Source: Halalkalicoccus sp. NIPERK01
GTDB taxonomy: Archaea; Halobacteriota; Halobacteria; Halobacteriales; Halalkalicoccaceae
Assembly (NCBI RefSeq): GCF_030287405.1
Contig: NZ_JASVVV010000001.1
Coordinates: forward strand, 1-64,000
Direction: 5' to 3'
Length of the DNA stretch: 64,000 nt
A model generated the notes under the pieces. The model saw only the letters and a program-made list of their open reading frames with translations. It made no database searches and had not been told where the DNA came from. Below are positions 1 to 7,956 of the stretch, one piece after another. The position numbers and the translations under genes were made by a program. Position 1 is the stretch's first letter, and each line of letters starts with the position of its first letter.

Positions 1-276
1 GCGGGCTACACGCCCGTGTTCCACGCCCACACCGCCCAGGTCGCGTGTACGATCGAGTCGATCGATCAGAAGATCGACCCCGCCTCGGGCGAGGTCGAGG
101 AGGAAGAGCCCGACTTCATCCAGTCCGGGGATGCGGCGGTCGTCACGTTCCGTCCACAGAAGCCGTTGAGCGTCGAACCGTCGGGGGAGATCCCGGAACT
201 GGGGAGCTTCGCGGTGCGCGACATGGGCCAGACCATCGCGGCGGGAAAGGTCCTCAGCGTGAGCGAACGCGAGTGA
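1..276 (+). CDS. tuf: Translation elongation factor EF-1alpha, C-terminal fragment
   Basis: This is the last 91 codons of archaeal EF-1alpha, the GTPase that delivers aminoacyl-tRNA to the ribosome; the 5' part lies outside the window. The reading frame is open from base 1. The visible part is beta-barrel domain III, recognisable from the stretches [21 protein letters not shown] and [16 protein letters not shown], which are nearly invariant in haloarchaeal EF-1alpha. The stop is TGA at 274-276. In many haloarchaea rpsJ (ribosomal protein S10) follows directly; here the next gene is an acyl-CoA dehydrogenase on the same strand. Confidence 0.95.
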   Translation, partial: AGYTPVFHAHTAQVACTIESIDQKIDPASGEVEEEEPDFIQSGDAAVVTFRPQKPLSVEPSGEIPELGSFAVRDMGQTIAAGKVLSVSERE

Positions 277-335
277 TCGATCGCCGGGGGTCGCCCAATG
301 AAAACCTTGACTTCTATCCCTTCTAATCATGAGCT

Positions 336-1484
336 ATGGCTATGGACTTCAGGCTTCCCGACGAACACCGGATGATCCGCGATACGGTTCGGGACTTCTG
401 CGAGGAGGAGATCGAGCCGATCGCCCAGGAGATCGAGAGCGAGCACCGCTATCCCGCCGAGATATTCGACCAACTCGCCGACCTCGATATCATGGGCGTG
501 CCCGTGAGCGAGGAGTACGGCGGGCTCGGGGGCGATCAGCTCATGTACGCGCTGGTGACCGAGGAACTGGGGCGGGTGTCGGGGAGCATCGGCCTCTCGT
601 ACGCCGCCCACGTCAGCCTCGCCTCGAAGCCGATCGAACTCTTCGGGACCGACGAGCAGAAAGAACGGTGGCTCCGCCCGCTCGCCGAGGGCGAGTACGT
701 CGGCGGGTGGGCGCTCACGGAGCCGGGAAGCGGGTCGGACGCCTCGAACATGGACACCCGTGCCGAGCGCGACGGCGACGGCTACGTGATAAACGGGACC
801 AAGCAGTTCATCACGAACGCCTCGGAGGCCGGATCGGTGCTGGTAAAGGCCGTCACCGACCCCGGAGCGGGCTACGACGGCATTTCGACGTTCATCGTCG
901 ACCCCCACGAGGACGACGGGTTCGAGGTGACGACGATCTGGGACAAGATGGGGCTGAACGCCTCCCCGACCTGTGAAATCCAGCTTGACGACGTCCGCGT
1001 GTCCGAGGACCGGCTTCTGGGGGCCGAGGGCGACGGCTGGGACCAGACCAAGAAGACGCTCGACGGCGGGCGGATCTCCATTGCGGCGCTCTCGGTGGGG
1101 CTGGCACAGGGCGCGTACGAGGCCGCCCGAAGGTACAGCACGGAACGCGAGCAGTTCGGCCAGCCCATCTCGAAGTTCGACGCGGTTCGGAACATGGTCG
1201 TCTCGATGCACCGCAAAACCGAGCGCGCCCGTCTGCTAACTCACGACGCCGCGACCACCTACGACCGGGGCGAGGAGGTCACTCGAAAGAGCGCGCTCGC
1301 GAAACTCGACGCCAGCGAGGCGTGTCGCGAGGTCGCGGAGGACGCCGTCCAGGTCCTCGGAGGCTACGGCTACACCGAGGACTTCGCGCCCCAGCGGTTC
1401 TACCGCGACGCGAAGCTGATGGAGATCGGCGAGGGTACCAGCGAGATCCAACATTTAGTTATCGGCCGGGAGATCGGGCTGTAG
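336..1484 (+). CDS. acd: Acyl-CoA dehydrogenase
   Basis: A 382-residue FAD-dependent acyl-CoA dehydrogenase, which catalyses the first, alpha-beta oxidation step of fatty-acid or branched-chain acyl-CoA degradation in the cytoplasm. The normal three-part fold is complete: an N-terminal helical domain, the middle beta domain with WALTEPGSGSDA (FAD and substrate contacts), and a C-terminal helical domain with REQFGQPI and QVLGGYGYTEDF. Glu366 in IGEGTSEIQ is at the position of the catalytic base of short-chain enzymes. Starts at 336 and 342 (MDFRLPDEH) are both possible. A repeat and a duplicated scrap of its own 3' end follow directly. Confidence 0.93.
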   Translation: MAMDFRLPDEHRMIRDTVRDFCEEEIEPIAQEIESEHRYPAEIFDQLADLDIMGVPVSEEYGGLGGDQLMYALVTEELGRVSGSIGLSYAAHVSLASKPIELFGTDEQKERWLRPLAEGEYVGGWALTEPGSGSDASNMDTRAERDGDGYVINGTKQFITNASEAGSVLVKAVTDPGAGYDGISTFIVDPHEDDGFEVTTIWDKMGLNASPTCEIQLDDVRVSEDRLLGAEGDGWDQTKKTLDGGRISIAALSVGLAQGAYEAARRYSTEREQFGQPISKFDAVRNMVVSMHRKTERARLLTHDAATTYDRGEEVTRKSALAKLDASEACREVAEDAVQVLGGYGYTEDFAPQRFYRDAKLMEIGEGTSEIQHLVIGREIGL

Positions 1485-1486
1485 CG

Positions 1487-1543
1487 GCCTGGTGGACATG
1501 AAAAGGGCGAACGAGCGCCGTCGGCGCTCGTGAGGGCTTTCGA
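1487..1543. repeat. Hairpin repeat, copy 1
   Basis: First of three copies of an intergenic element. The conserved left arm reads CCTGGTGGACAT then GAAAAGGGCGA, followed by a perfect 9-bp stem (1511-1519 with 1523-1531, loop GTC) and a conserved right arm GAGGGCTTTCG. The stem sequence differs completely from the other two copies while remaining perfectly paired. It sits just after the acd stop codon. Confidence 0.75.
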
Positions 1544-1548
1544 GTGGG

Positions 1549-1596
1549 ACCAGCGAGATCCAGCATCTGGTGATCGGCCGCGAACTCGGGCTGTAG
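1549..1596 (+). pseudogene. Remnant of the 3' end of a second acyl-CoA dehydrogenase gene
   Basis: Fifteen codons and a stop encode TSEIQHLVIGRELGL, which matches the last residues of the intact acd at 1437-1484 (41 of 48 bases identical by eye). There is no start codon or upstream reading frame, so this is only a scrap. The divergence suggests it comes from a paralogue and is not a recent duplication. Hairpin repeat copy 1 lies exactly between the two ends. Confidence 0.75.
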
Positions 1597-1632
1597 GGCG
1601 GCGTCGGTGCGGTGGCCTCGGTTCGCGGCGGC

Positions 1633-1669
1633 GCCGCGACTCGAACGGGAGAGGACAGGCGTTCCGGGA
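1633..1669. repeat. Repeat block B, copy 1
   Basis: The segment beginning GCCGCGACTCGAACGGG recurs at 1968-2006, each time followed by a purine-rich GAGG run, a GGCGT-type segment and CCGG. In the second place it leads into the hairpin repeat, so it appears to be the upstream module of the same composite element. Confidence 0.55.
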
Positions 1670-1708
1670 GTGGTCGCGTGAGTCCCGTAACCGGATCGCA
1701 ACTCGCCG

Positions 1709-1891
1709 CTACGACCCGGCGTACTCCTCGGGGGACGATTCGAACGACTCCTTGTGATCCGAACAGCAGAAGTAGTAGATCTCGCCCTCGTACTCCGCCT
1801 GGGCGGGGGCGTAGCTCTCCCCGCCGTAGCCCTCCTCGGAGCCGGGGGTTTCCTGTTCGATCTCGCAGTCACAGACGGGGCAGTCGGTCAT
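1709..1891 (-). CDS. Small YHS-domain zinc protein
   Basis: A 60-residue protein starting MTDCPVCDCEIEQ; a 70-residue version starting at 1921 is possible, but only the shorter one begins at the family-like position. It has CPVC near the N-terminus and YYFCCSDHKESFESSPEEY near the C-terminus, the pattern of YHS/TRASH metal-binding domains in which cysteines hold zinc or copper. Such small haloarchaeal proteins are thought to be metal sensors or metallochaperones; a target cannot be read from the sequence. It stands alone between repeat blocks and reads against acd. Confidence 0.75.
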   Translation of the reverse strand: MTDCPVCDCEIEQETPGSEEGYGGESYAPAQAEYEGEIYYFCCSDHKESFESSPEEYAGS

Positions 1892-1967
1892 CGTGGCCGT
1901 CGCTTGTGCGGCCGACGGCAAAAGTCACCGGGACGCGACCGCCGGCGGCCTCGCTTCGCGGCCGGGG

Positions 1968-2099
1968 CCGCGACTCGAACGGGGGAGGGGTGGCGTCCCC
2001 GGAAGCGGCGCGTGATCACGCGCCGCGATTGCGGGCCTGGTGGTCCTCAAAAATCGAAGATTTTTGGGATGTGACGAACGCCTCCGGCGTTCGTAACCA
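1968..2099. repeat. Repeat block B copy 2 with three extra hairpins
   Basis: Block B (1968-2006) is followed by a perfect 22-base palindrome centred in GCGGCGCGTGATCACGCGCC, then CCTGGTGG, then two further hairpins (AAAAATCGAAGATTTTT and ACGAACGCC/GGCGTTCGT). These two interrupt what is one continuous conserved left arm in copies 1 and 3. The block lies between the YHS gene and the 3' end of ggt. Confidence 0.6.
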
Positions 2100-2146
2100 A
2101 CATGAAAAGGGCGAGCAGCAGACGCCAGTCTGCTGCGAGGGCTTTC
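2100..2146. repeat. Hairpin repeat, copy 2
   Basis: ACATGAAAAGGGCGA, a perfect 9-bp stem (GCAGCAGAC at 2115-2123 with GTCTGCTGC at 2128-2136, loop GCCA), then GAGGGCTTTCG. It ends 1 base before the stop codon of ggt on the other strand, so a role in 3'-end formation is possible. Confidence 0.75.
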
Positions 2147-2147
2147 G

Positions 2148-3761
2148 TTAGAAGCCAACCGCCTGCCCGTCCCTCCGGGGGTCCGATCCGCCGATCAGGT
2201 CGCCCTCGGCGCCCCGGTAGACGATCTGGCCGCCGCCCCAGTGGCCCCCCTCGTCGAAGAACTCGCCCTCATTGACGACCTCGTGGCCTCGATCGCGCAG
2301 ACCCTCGACTACCTCGTCGGAGAGCCGCGAGGTTTCGAGCGCGACCCGATTGCCGTCGAGCCAGCGGAATCGCGGCGCGTCGAGCGCGGCCTGCGGGTTC
2401 AGCCCCTCTGTGAGGTTCGCGGCGACCTGGAGGTGGCCCTGTGGCTGCATCGATCCGCCCATGACGCCCCACGAGGCGCGGAACTCGCCGTCCTCGCGGA
2501 GCATGGCGGGAATGATCGTGTGGAACGGGCGCTTTCCGGGTGCGAGCCGGTTTGCGTGCTCCGGGTCGAGGCTGAACGAGTGGCCGCGGTTCTGCAGCGC
2601 GAACCCGCCCGCCGTGAGCCCGCTGCCGAAGCTCATGTAGACGCTGTTGATAAAGGAGACGGCGTTGCCCTGCGGGTCGACGACCGAGAGGTAGACCGTG
2701 TTCGCGTGCTCGCTCGCTTTCGCGCCGTAGGTTCGGGCCTCGGGACCGATCTCGCCCGCTCGCTCTTTCGCGTACGCCTTCGAGCGCATCGTTTCCGTCG
2801 GGACGTCGACGTGCTCGGGGTCGCTCACGTGGGCGTAGCCGTCGGCGAAGGCGAGCTTGGTTGCCTCGATGAGGCGGTGGAGGCGTTCCTCGCTCGTCGG
2901 TTCGCCCTCGATTCCGAGTTCCTCGGCGACGTTCAGCGCTTCGAGCGCGACGATCCCCTGGCCGTTCGGCGGGTGTTCGAGCACCTCGACCCCGTCGAAC
3001 GCCGTGCCGATCGGTTCCTCCCAGGTGCTCTCGTGTGCCTCCAGGTCCGCGAGCGAGAGGGTCCCGCCGTTCTCTCGAACGACCTCGACGACCCGTTCGC
3101 CGAGTTCCCCGCCGTAGAGGACCTCGGGGCCTTCGCGGGCGACCGACTCGAGCGACTCGGCGAACCCCGGGTTCGAGAAGCGCTCGCCCGGTTCGGGCGC
3201 TCGGTTATCGGGGAGGAAGGTTTGGGCGCTCTCCTCGAACCCGGCGATCCGCTCCGCGGCGTTCGCCCACTGGCGGGCGACGTACTCGGTGACGGGGACG
3301 CCGCCTTCCGCGTAGTCGATCGCGGGTCGGAGGACCTCCGCGAGGTCGAATTGCCCGTACTCCTCGAGGAGCGTCGCCCAGCCGTCGAGCGCACCCGGAA
3401 CCGTCACGGGGAGGCCGCCGTCTTCGGGCATGACCGGGTTCCCGTTCTCCTCGGCGTCGGTTCGTTCGCGATAGTCCTCCAGATCGGCCTCGGCGGGTGC
3501 GCGACCGCTCGCGTTGAGCGCGCGGTACTCGCCGTCGAACTGGGTCAGCGCGAAGGCGTCGCCGCCGATCCCGGTCATGTGGGGCTCGACGACGTTCAAC
3601 ACGGCGGCGGTCGCGATCGCGGCGTCTGCGGCGGTCCCGCCGTCTTCGAGGATCTTCACTCCCGTCCGCGCGGCGAGGGGATGGCTCGTCGCGACCATGC
3701 CGTTCGGGGCCATGACCGCGGAGCGCCGGCCGGTGAACCCCCAGGGGTACTCGAACTCCAT
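2148..3761 (-). CDS. ggt: Gamma-glutamyltransferase
   Basis: A 537-residue gamma-glutamyltransferase, an Ntn-hydrolase that cleaves or transfers gamma-glutamyl groups. It is made as one chain that cuts itself before the nucleophile. Thr355 in HANTVYLSVVD is the expected nucleophile and new N-terminus of the small subunit. GGTAADAAIA and the HMTGIGGDAF stretch near the N-terminus are typical of the family. The start at 3761 (MEFEYPWGF) was chosen because upstream codons give no family-like sequence. There is no signal peptide, so a cytoplasmic location is likely. In haloarchaea the natural substrate may be gamma-glutamylcysteine, an inference from known thiol chemistry. Confidence 0.92.
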   Translation of the reverse strand: MEFEYPWGFTGRRSAVMAPNGMVATSHPLAARTGVKILEDGGTAADAAIATAAVLNVVEPHMTGIGGDAFALTQFDGEYRALNASGRAPAEADLEDYRERTDAEENGNPVMPEDGGLPVTVPGALDGWATLLEEYGQFDLAEVLRPAIDYAEGGVPVTEYVARQWANAAERIAGFEESAQTFLPDNRAPEPGERFSNPGFAESLESVAREGPEVLYGGELGERVVEVVRENGGTLSLADLEAHESTWEEPIGTAFDGVEVLEHPPNGQGIVALEALNVAEELGIEGEPTSEERLHRLIEATKLAFADGYAHVSDPEHVDVPTETMRSKAYAKERAGEIGPEARTYGAKASEHANTVYLSVVDPQGNAVSFINSVYMSFGSGLTAGGFALQNRGHSFSLDPEHANRLAPGKRPFHTIIPAMLREDGEFRASWGVMGGSMQPQGHLQVAANLTEGLNPQAALDAPRFRWLDGNRVALETSRLSDEVVEGLRDRGHEVVNEGEFFDEGGHWGGGQIVYRGAEGDLIGGSDPRRDGQAVGF

Positions 3762-3824
3762 GTCGGGCGTCCACGCTCCTGCGTATTGAATGGTGAAGAA
3801 GGGGCAAACCGCCGCGTGACGACG

Positions 3825-3994
3825 AAGCGGCGCGGTGGCCGGCGCGAGCGTGGCCGTCACGTCCGTCGGCCACGCTCGCGGGGCGGGGAAGGGCTGGCGT
3901 CCTAAGCGAGCGGTTCGGATCCGAACCGCTCGCAAGCGGTCCTGGTGGACATAAAAAGGGCGAAGCGCGCCTGCCAAGGCGCGCTGAGGGCTTT
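3825..3994. repeat. Composite hairpin repeat, copy 3
   Basis: This holds most of the gap between ggt and the PhoU-like gene. It contains the inverted pair GCGAGCGTGGCC/GGCCACGCTCGC, a GGGGCGGGGAAGG run with TGGCGTCC, a perfect 28-base palindrome (GCGAGCGGTTCGGA and its complement), CCTGGTGGACAT, AAAAAGGGCGA, a perfect 9-bp stem (AGCGCGCCT at 3964-3972 with AGGCGCGCT at 3977-3985, loop GCCA) and GAGGGCTTTT. It is the most complete copy of the element. Confidence 0.7.
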
Positions 3995-5026
3995 TCAGTG
4001 GATGGTCACGTGTTCCGACTCCTCGTTGAGCGCGAGGTTCGCCGCGATCTCGGCGTTTCGCATCGCGTACTGGGCGGTCTGCTGGAGGCTCACGAGGACC
4101 TCCCTGATCTGGAGGAGGTCGTCGTTGTTCATCTCGGGCAGATCGTTCAGGATCTCGCGTTCCCGGTCCGAGATCTCCTTGAACAGCTCGCGGACCCCGA
4201 TCGTCATGTCGTAGTCGCGTTCGACTGCGGCCTCGACCGCGAGCGCGGTGATCTCGTCGACGTGGTCGGTGAACTCGCGGATCCGGCGCATCGTCGCGCT
4301 GTCGACGTTCAGCGAGTGGTCCCCGGATTCGAGGACGATCTCGGCGATGTCCTCCGCGTTGTCGGCGGTGAGTTCGAGGTTCTTCGCGATCGAGCGATAG
4401 CCGATCAGCGCGAAGCCGTCGTCCAAGCCGACCGCCCGCGCGAGCGTTGGGTTCTGGTAGGCGGTGAATATGAGGCGAAGCAGGAGGACGAAGATCTTGT
4501 TGGCCTGCCGTTCGCGGTTGAGCGCGCGCTGGGCCAGGTCGGGGTTGCCCATCGCGAGCGCCTTGACCGCCTCGCCGCGCATCGTACTCCCCGTGTTTTC
4601 GAGGCGTTTGAGCAGGTTGTCGAGCGTGAAGTCCTCGGGGTCGACCGAACACCGGATCGCGATGCTCTCAGGCGTCTCCTCGATCACGCCCAGCCCCATG
4701 AGCTGGGTCTCGGCCTGATAGATGGCGTTGATGTGGTCCGAGGAGAGCGCTCCCTCCTGCTGCTGGACGTGAATGATCCGCCGGCCCAGCACGTACTGAG
4801 CGATGATCGCTCGCTCGACCGCGCGGGCGTCGAGTTCGTCGGCGTGGATGATCGCCTCGCTCTCCTCCCGGTCGGCGGACTCGGGCATCACCGTCAGCGC
4901 GCCCTTGCTCCCCCGCCGCAGGGTCACCTCGTCGCCCTTCTCGACGCCGTGTTCCTTCGCCCAGTCGGCGGGCAACGTCATCGCCAGCGTCGACGGGCCG
5001 AGCCGCTGGACCTTCCGTGTATCCAT
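3995..5026 (-). CDS. AbrB-type N-domain plus PhoU-domain regulator
   Basis: A 343-residue protein. Residues 1-50 (VQRLGPSTLAMTLPADWAK, KGDEVTLRRGSKGAL) form a SpoVT/AbrB-like DNA-binding swapped-hairpin domain. The remainder carries two PhoU-type helical repeats (about 120-220 and 225-335), which bind metal clusters and sense phosphate-transport state in relatives. The fusion is common in haloarchaea, where such proteins act as phosphate or other transport regulators. No Pst transporter adjoins it here, so the target is open. It has its own promoter. Confidence 0.85.
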   Translation of the reverse strand: MDTRKVQRLGPSTLAMTLPADWAKEHGVEKGDEVTLRRGSKGALTVMPESADREESEAIIHADELDARAVERAIIAQYVLGRRIIHVQQQEGALSSDHINAIYQAETQLMGLGVIEETPESIAIRCSVDPEDFTLDNLLKRLENTGSTMRGEAVKALAMGNPDLAQRALNRERQANKIFVLLLRLIFTAYQNPTLARAVGLDDGFALIGYRSIAKNLELTADNAEDIAEIVLESGDHSLNVDSATMRRIREFTDHVDEITALAVEAAVERDYDMTIGVRELFKEISDREREILNDLPEMNNDDLLQIREVLVSLQQTAQYAMRNAEIAANLALNEESEHVTIH

Positions 5027-5048
5027 AGCGATGGTATTCCTCGGGAGG

Positions 5049-5058
5049 TATTAATATT
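5049..5058 (-). promoter_or_regulatory. TATA box of the PhoU-like gene
   Basis: TATTAATATT lies centred about 27 bases upstream of the ATG at 5026 on the minus strand. That spacing fits an archaeal promoter making a leaderless mRNA. The segment is strikingly AT-rich against its GC-rich surroundings. Confidence 0.6.
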
Positions 5059-5099
5059 CACTACTTCATCATTATATGTCTCTGTATCGATATGGCGGG

Positions 5100-6164
5100 T
5101 CATACGACCTGCAACAACCGGTGTTCGACGCGGCCCACGCGCACGCGCGTCCAGCCTCGAAGCTCCGCGTCGAGGTCCGGGTCGCCGGTGTCGACGCGGA
5201 GGACGCCGGTCTCGTCGAGTTTCGAGCGCGAGGCGACGATCTCGATCCCGCACCGGCGGATCACGTCGGGCGAGAGCTGTTGGTTGCCCCGCCCGAAGAC
5301 GAACCCCTGTCCGCCGATCGGCGAGACGACGATCACGTTTCGATCGCCCAGCGCCGCGAGGATCTCCGACTCGCCGCCATCCCGGACCAGTAGCTCCCCG
5401 TCCCGCCAGACGTCCACGCCGAGCGGGCTCCCCTCGATCCCGAGTTCGTCCTCGATCGCGCCGACCGTGCTGCCCGGCGCGAGGACGTACGTGGTGTCGG
5501 GATCGACCTCGCTCGCGAACCCCCGGGCGAGCCCCTCGATCGACCCGCCCCCGAGCTGTTTCGAGGACTGGAGGTCCTCCGCGACCGGGACGTTCACCAC
5601 CGCCCGGAGGCTCGTCCTGACCTCGCCCTCGCGGTAGGCCTCCTCGTCGATGTCGCTCACCTCCCTCGGCTCGGTGGCGTCGAACGCCGCCGCGATCCGA
5701 CCCGCGTCCTCCGGCGTGACGCCGAACACCGACGAGTAGACCTTCACGCCCGCCGGAACGCCGAGGATCGGCGTCTCGCCGTCGGCTTCGGTGATCGCCT
5801 CGGCCACGTCCGTCGCCGTGCCGTCGCCGCCGACGAACAGGAGCAGGTCGGCCTCGCGGTCGAGTAGTTTCCGGACCGCACTCCGGGTATCGGCGGCCGT
5901 CGTCTCGCCGCTCGGCTCGTAGACGACCTCGGGCGAGAAGCCGGCCTCCCGCGTCTCGGCCTCGCCCATCGGATCGCCGCAGGTCAGGATCTCGGCGTCG
6001 GGCAGTCGCTCCCGGAGCGCTTCGAGCGCGGCGAGCCCCCGTTCGGGCGCTCGGGGTTCGGCGCCCCGCTCGCGGGCCTCCGCGACCTTCCCGTCGGTCC
6101 CCTTCAGGCCGACCCGCCCGCCCATCCCCGCGATGGGGTTGAGGACGAAACCGATGCGTCGCAT
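5100..6164 (-). CDS. ATP-NAD kinase family protein
   Basis: A 354-residue protein of the NAD-kinase/diacylglycerol-kinase fold (COG3199 type). Family signs are VLNPIAGMGG at the N-terminus and VGGDGTATD at about 111-119, the nucleotide-binding GGDGT motif. A second conserved segment is VSPIGGQGFVFGRGNQQL. The start MRRIGFVLNP (6164) places the first strand at the N-terminus as in relatives; a start at 6221 would add 19 unconserved residues. The substrate is unproven. Relatives are annotated as NAD kinase-like or linked to acetoin catabolism (AcoX). Confidence 0.8.
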   Translation of the reverse strand: MRRIGFVLNPIAGMGGRVGLKGTDGKVAEARERGAEPRAPERGLAALEALRERLPDAEILTCGDPMGEAETREAGFSPEVVYEPSGETTAADTRSAVRKLLDREADLLLFVGGDGTATDVAEAITEADGETPILGVPAGVKVYSSVFGVTPEDAGRIAAAFDATEPREVSDIDEEAYREGEVRTSLRAVVNVPVAEDLQSSKQLGGGSIEGLARGFASEVDPDTTYVLAPGSTVGAIEDELGIEGSPLGVDVWRDGELLVRDGGESEILAALGDRNVIVVSPIGGQGFVFGRGNQQLSPDVIRRCGIEIVASRSKLDETGVLRVDTGDPDLDAELRGWTRVRVGRVEHRLLQVV

Positions 6165-6250
6165 ACCGTCCGTTTCCGCCCCGCGATGAAAGGCCTCGCG
6201 GTCGAGGAGAGTCGTCAACACTTATGAAACAGCGTCCCACACGGTGGAGC

Positions 6251-6367
6251 ATGAACCCGCTTCCGCTGGAGCAGTACGGCACGTACCCGATCGAGATCCT
6301 CGGCACCTCGGTGCTCGTCGTCAGCGTCGTGCTGACGCTGGCGTGGCTGTTCTACCTCTACCGATGA
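6251..6367 (+). CDS. 38-residue single-span membrane protein
   Basis: A short open frame starting MNPLPLEQYG and ending WLFYLYR, with one hydrophobic segment of about 20 residues (ILGTSVLVVSVVLTLAWLF). GGTGG lies 5 bases before the ATG and could serve as a ribosome-binding site. The hydrophobic helix bounded by a polar N-terminus and a final Arg is what a small membrane subunit would look like. It is read away from the NAD-kinase-like gene, 86 bases from it. No function is assigned. Confidence 0.6.
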   Translation: MNPLPLEQYGTYPIEILGTSVLVVSVVLTLAWLFYLYR

Positions 6368-6487
6368 GTTTGTAACGATCAATAGCTATATATCCTCCGG
6401 GGTCATATCCTGATCGCAGGTGCCCACCCGGATCGCCGTTTCGATGGTGCCTCTGACGTGGTTCGATCCGGTGGGGACCACTTCCCG

Positions 6488-7177
6488 CTATTCGTCGCCC
6501 TCGACCCGATCGCGGAGCCAGTCGGCCGCGGCCTCGACCGTCCCCTCGTCCGCTCCCGTGAGCTTCAGCCGCACGCCGTCACCGGGGTAGCTCCCGACCG
6601 TCACGTCGAAGCGCTCGCGGACCTCCGCCAGCCGCGGGACGAGCGCGCTCTCGGGTTCGGTGGTGTGGACGAAGCGGGTGTGACGGGGTTCGCCCTCGAA
6701 CTCCTCCTCTATCGACTCGAACATCGCCTTCATCTCGCGTGGCACTCCCGGCAGGACGTAGATCCCCTCGATCACCGCGCCGGGTGCGACGCCGGCCTCG
6801 TTGTGAAGCGGGCGCGCTCCTCGGGGAAGGTCCGCGGTCCCCGACGTGAGTTCCGCGCGTTCGTAGCCACCCTCCTCGGTGAGCCACGCCAGCGCCTCCT
6901 CGTTACGTTCGACCTCGCGGCCGAGCGCCGCCGCGACCCCCTCGAGGGTCAGGTCGTCGTGGGTCGGACCCAAACCGCCGGTGACGATGACGGCGTCGTA
7001 CTCGGCGCGGTACTCGGAGACGACGCGGGCGATCTCCTCGACGCGGTCGGGCACGACCGTCACGCGCTCGACGTCGACGCCACGCTCGGCGAGGCGCTGG
7101 CCGAGCCACGCGGCGTTCGTGTTGACCGTATCGCCCGCGAGGATCTCGTCGCCGACGGTGACGAGCGCGACGTGCAT
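6488..7177 (-). CDS. CinA-like molybdopterin-binding domain protein
   Basis: A 229-residue protein of the MoaB/MogA-like fold found in the N-terminal half of CinA. The motif GGLGPTHDD at 67-75 and the opening VALVTVGDEILAGDTVNTN are diagnostic. Bacterial CinA proteins act as ADP-ribose pyrophosphatases or NMN deamidases; archaeal stand-alone versions carry only this domain and are usually listed as competence/damage-inducible or molybdopterin-binding proteins. The start at 7177 is fixed by the family N-terminus. It is 29 bases from the end of the upstream lipoprotein gene and may share its transcript. Confidence 0.87.
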   Translation of the reverse strand: MHVALVTVGDEILAGDTVNTNAAWLGQRLAERGVDVERVTVVPDRVEEIARVVSEYRAEYDAVIVTGGLGPTHDDLTLEGVAAALGREVERNEEALAWLTEEGGYERAELTSGTADLPRGARPLHNEAGVAPGAVIEGIYVLPGVPREMKAMFESIEEEFEGEPRHTRFVHTTEPESALVPRLAEVRERFDVTVGSYPGDGVRLKLTGADEGTVEAAADWLRDRVEGDE

Positions 7178-7206
7178 ACGCCCCGTTGGAGGTAGCGGGC
7201 TAAAAC

Positions 7207-7956
7207 TCACCGCATTCCCGGCGGCGGCTTTCGGTCGTCCTCCTCGATGTCGACGTCGAGACCAGCCTCCTCGCGTTTCCGTCTGAGCTCCTGCATCTGA
7301 CGGTAGACGTACGCCCCGGCGATCGCCGCCCCGATCGAGGCGACGAGGATGAGGCCACCGAACAGGTAGACGTCGCGTTCGAGGTAGTAGCGCACCGAGA
7401 TGGCGCTGGCGTTCATCTCGTCCCAGCGGATGTGGACCTGGTCGTCGACGACCTCGGCCTCGTAGCCGCCCGGCCGGACGTTCGCCAGCACGAAGTTGTC
7501 GACGCGGTAGCCCGGCGGGAGGATCACCTCGTAGGAGCCCTCGACGAACGTCTCGGTCGCGAAGTTCCTGGACCGGGAGTCGGACGTGAACGCGAGCTGA
7601 CCGTTCTCGGCGGGCAGGTGGACGGTGACCCCCGAACGGCTCTCCTCGACCTCGATCTCGTCCATTCCAACGACGGTACCGTCGGGATAGCGAAACTGCA
7701 CCGCCCGCACGTCGATCGGGTTGTCGTCGCCGTAGCGCGTCGATTCGTAGAGCCGAATCGTCGATCGGTTCTCGACCGTGTAGACCGCCCGGTACTCCCC
7801 GTCGGTGACCTCGATGGTGGCGTCGGCTTCGGTGTCCCAGTCGTAGCTCGCCTCCTCGTTGAGCCCCTCCTCGCTCGTCGTCGACCCGAACCCCGCACAC
7901 CCGGCTACGAACACGAGCGCGACGAGCGAGCCGATGGCGAGCAGGCGACGGTTCAT
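7207..7956 (-). CDS. Membrane lipoprotein, DUF5803-like
   Basis: A 249-residue exported protein. An N-terminal hydrophobic signal ends in the lipobox VAGC at about 17-20, so the mature N-terminus is probably a lipid-modified cysteine. A beta-rich middle follows, with a C-terminal membrane helix (about 197-217, FGGLILVASIGAAIAGAYVY) and a charged cytoplasmic tail. Members of this haloarchaeal family sit next to DUF2110 and TFE, as here. The start codon overlaps the stop of the preceding gene (ATGA), which implies coupled translation. Function unknown. Confidence 0.8.
   Translation of the reverse strand: MNRRLLAIGSLVALVFVAGCAGFGSTTSEEGLNEEASYDWDTEADATIEVTDGEYRAVYTVENRSTIRLYESTRYGDDNPIDVRAVQFRYPDGTVVGMDEIEVEESRSGVTVHLPAENGQLAFTSDSRSRNFATETFVEGSYEVILPPGYRVDNFVLANVRPGGYEAEVVDDQVHIRWDEMNASAISVRYYLERDVYLFGGLILVASIGAAIAGAYVYRQMQELRRKREEAGLDVDIEEDDRKPPPGMR

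Noticed and set aside
1501-1540. Kink-turn RNA in the hairpin repeat
   Set aside because: Tandem G-A pairs next to the stem fit, but the three-base bulge of a kink-turn is missing and the opposing G-G positions do not match the motif.
2241-3905. Open frame of 554 codons on the plus strand over ggt
   Set aside because: GC-rich coding DNA yields long antisense frames. The minus-strand frame gives a complete gamma-glutamyltransferase; this one gives an Arg/Val-rich sequence without any domain.
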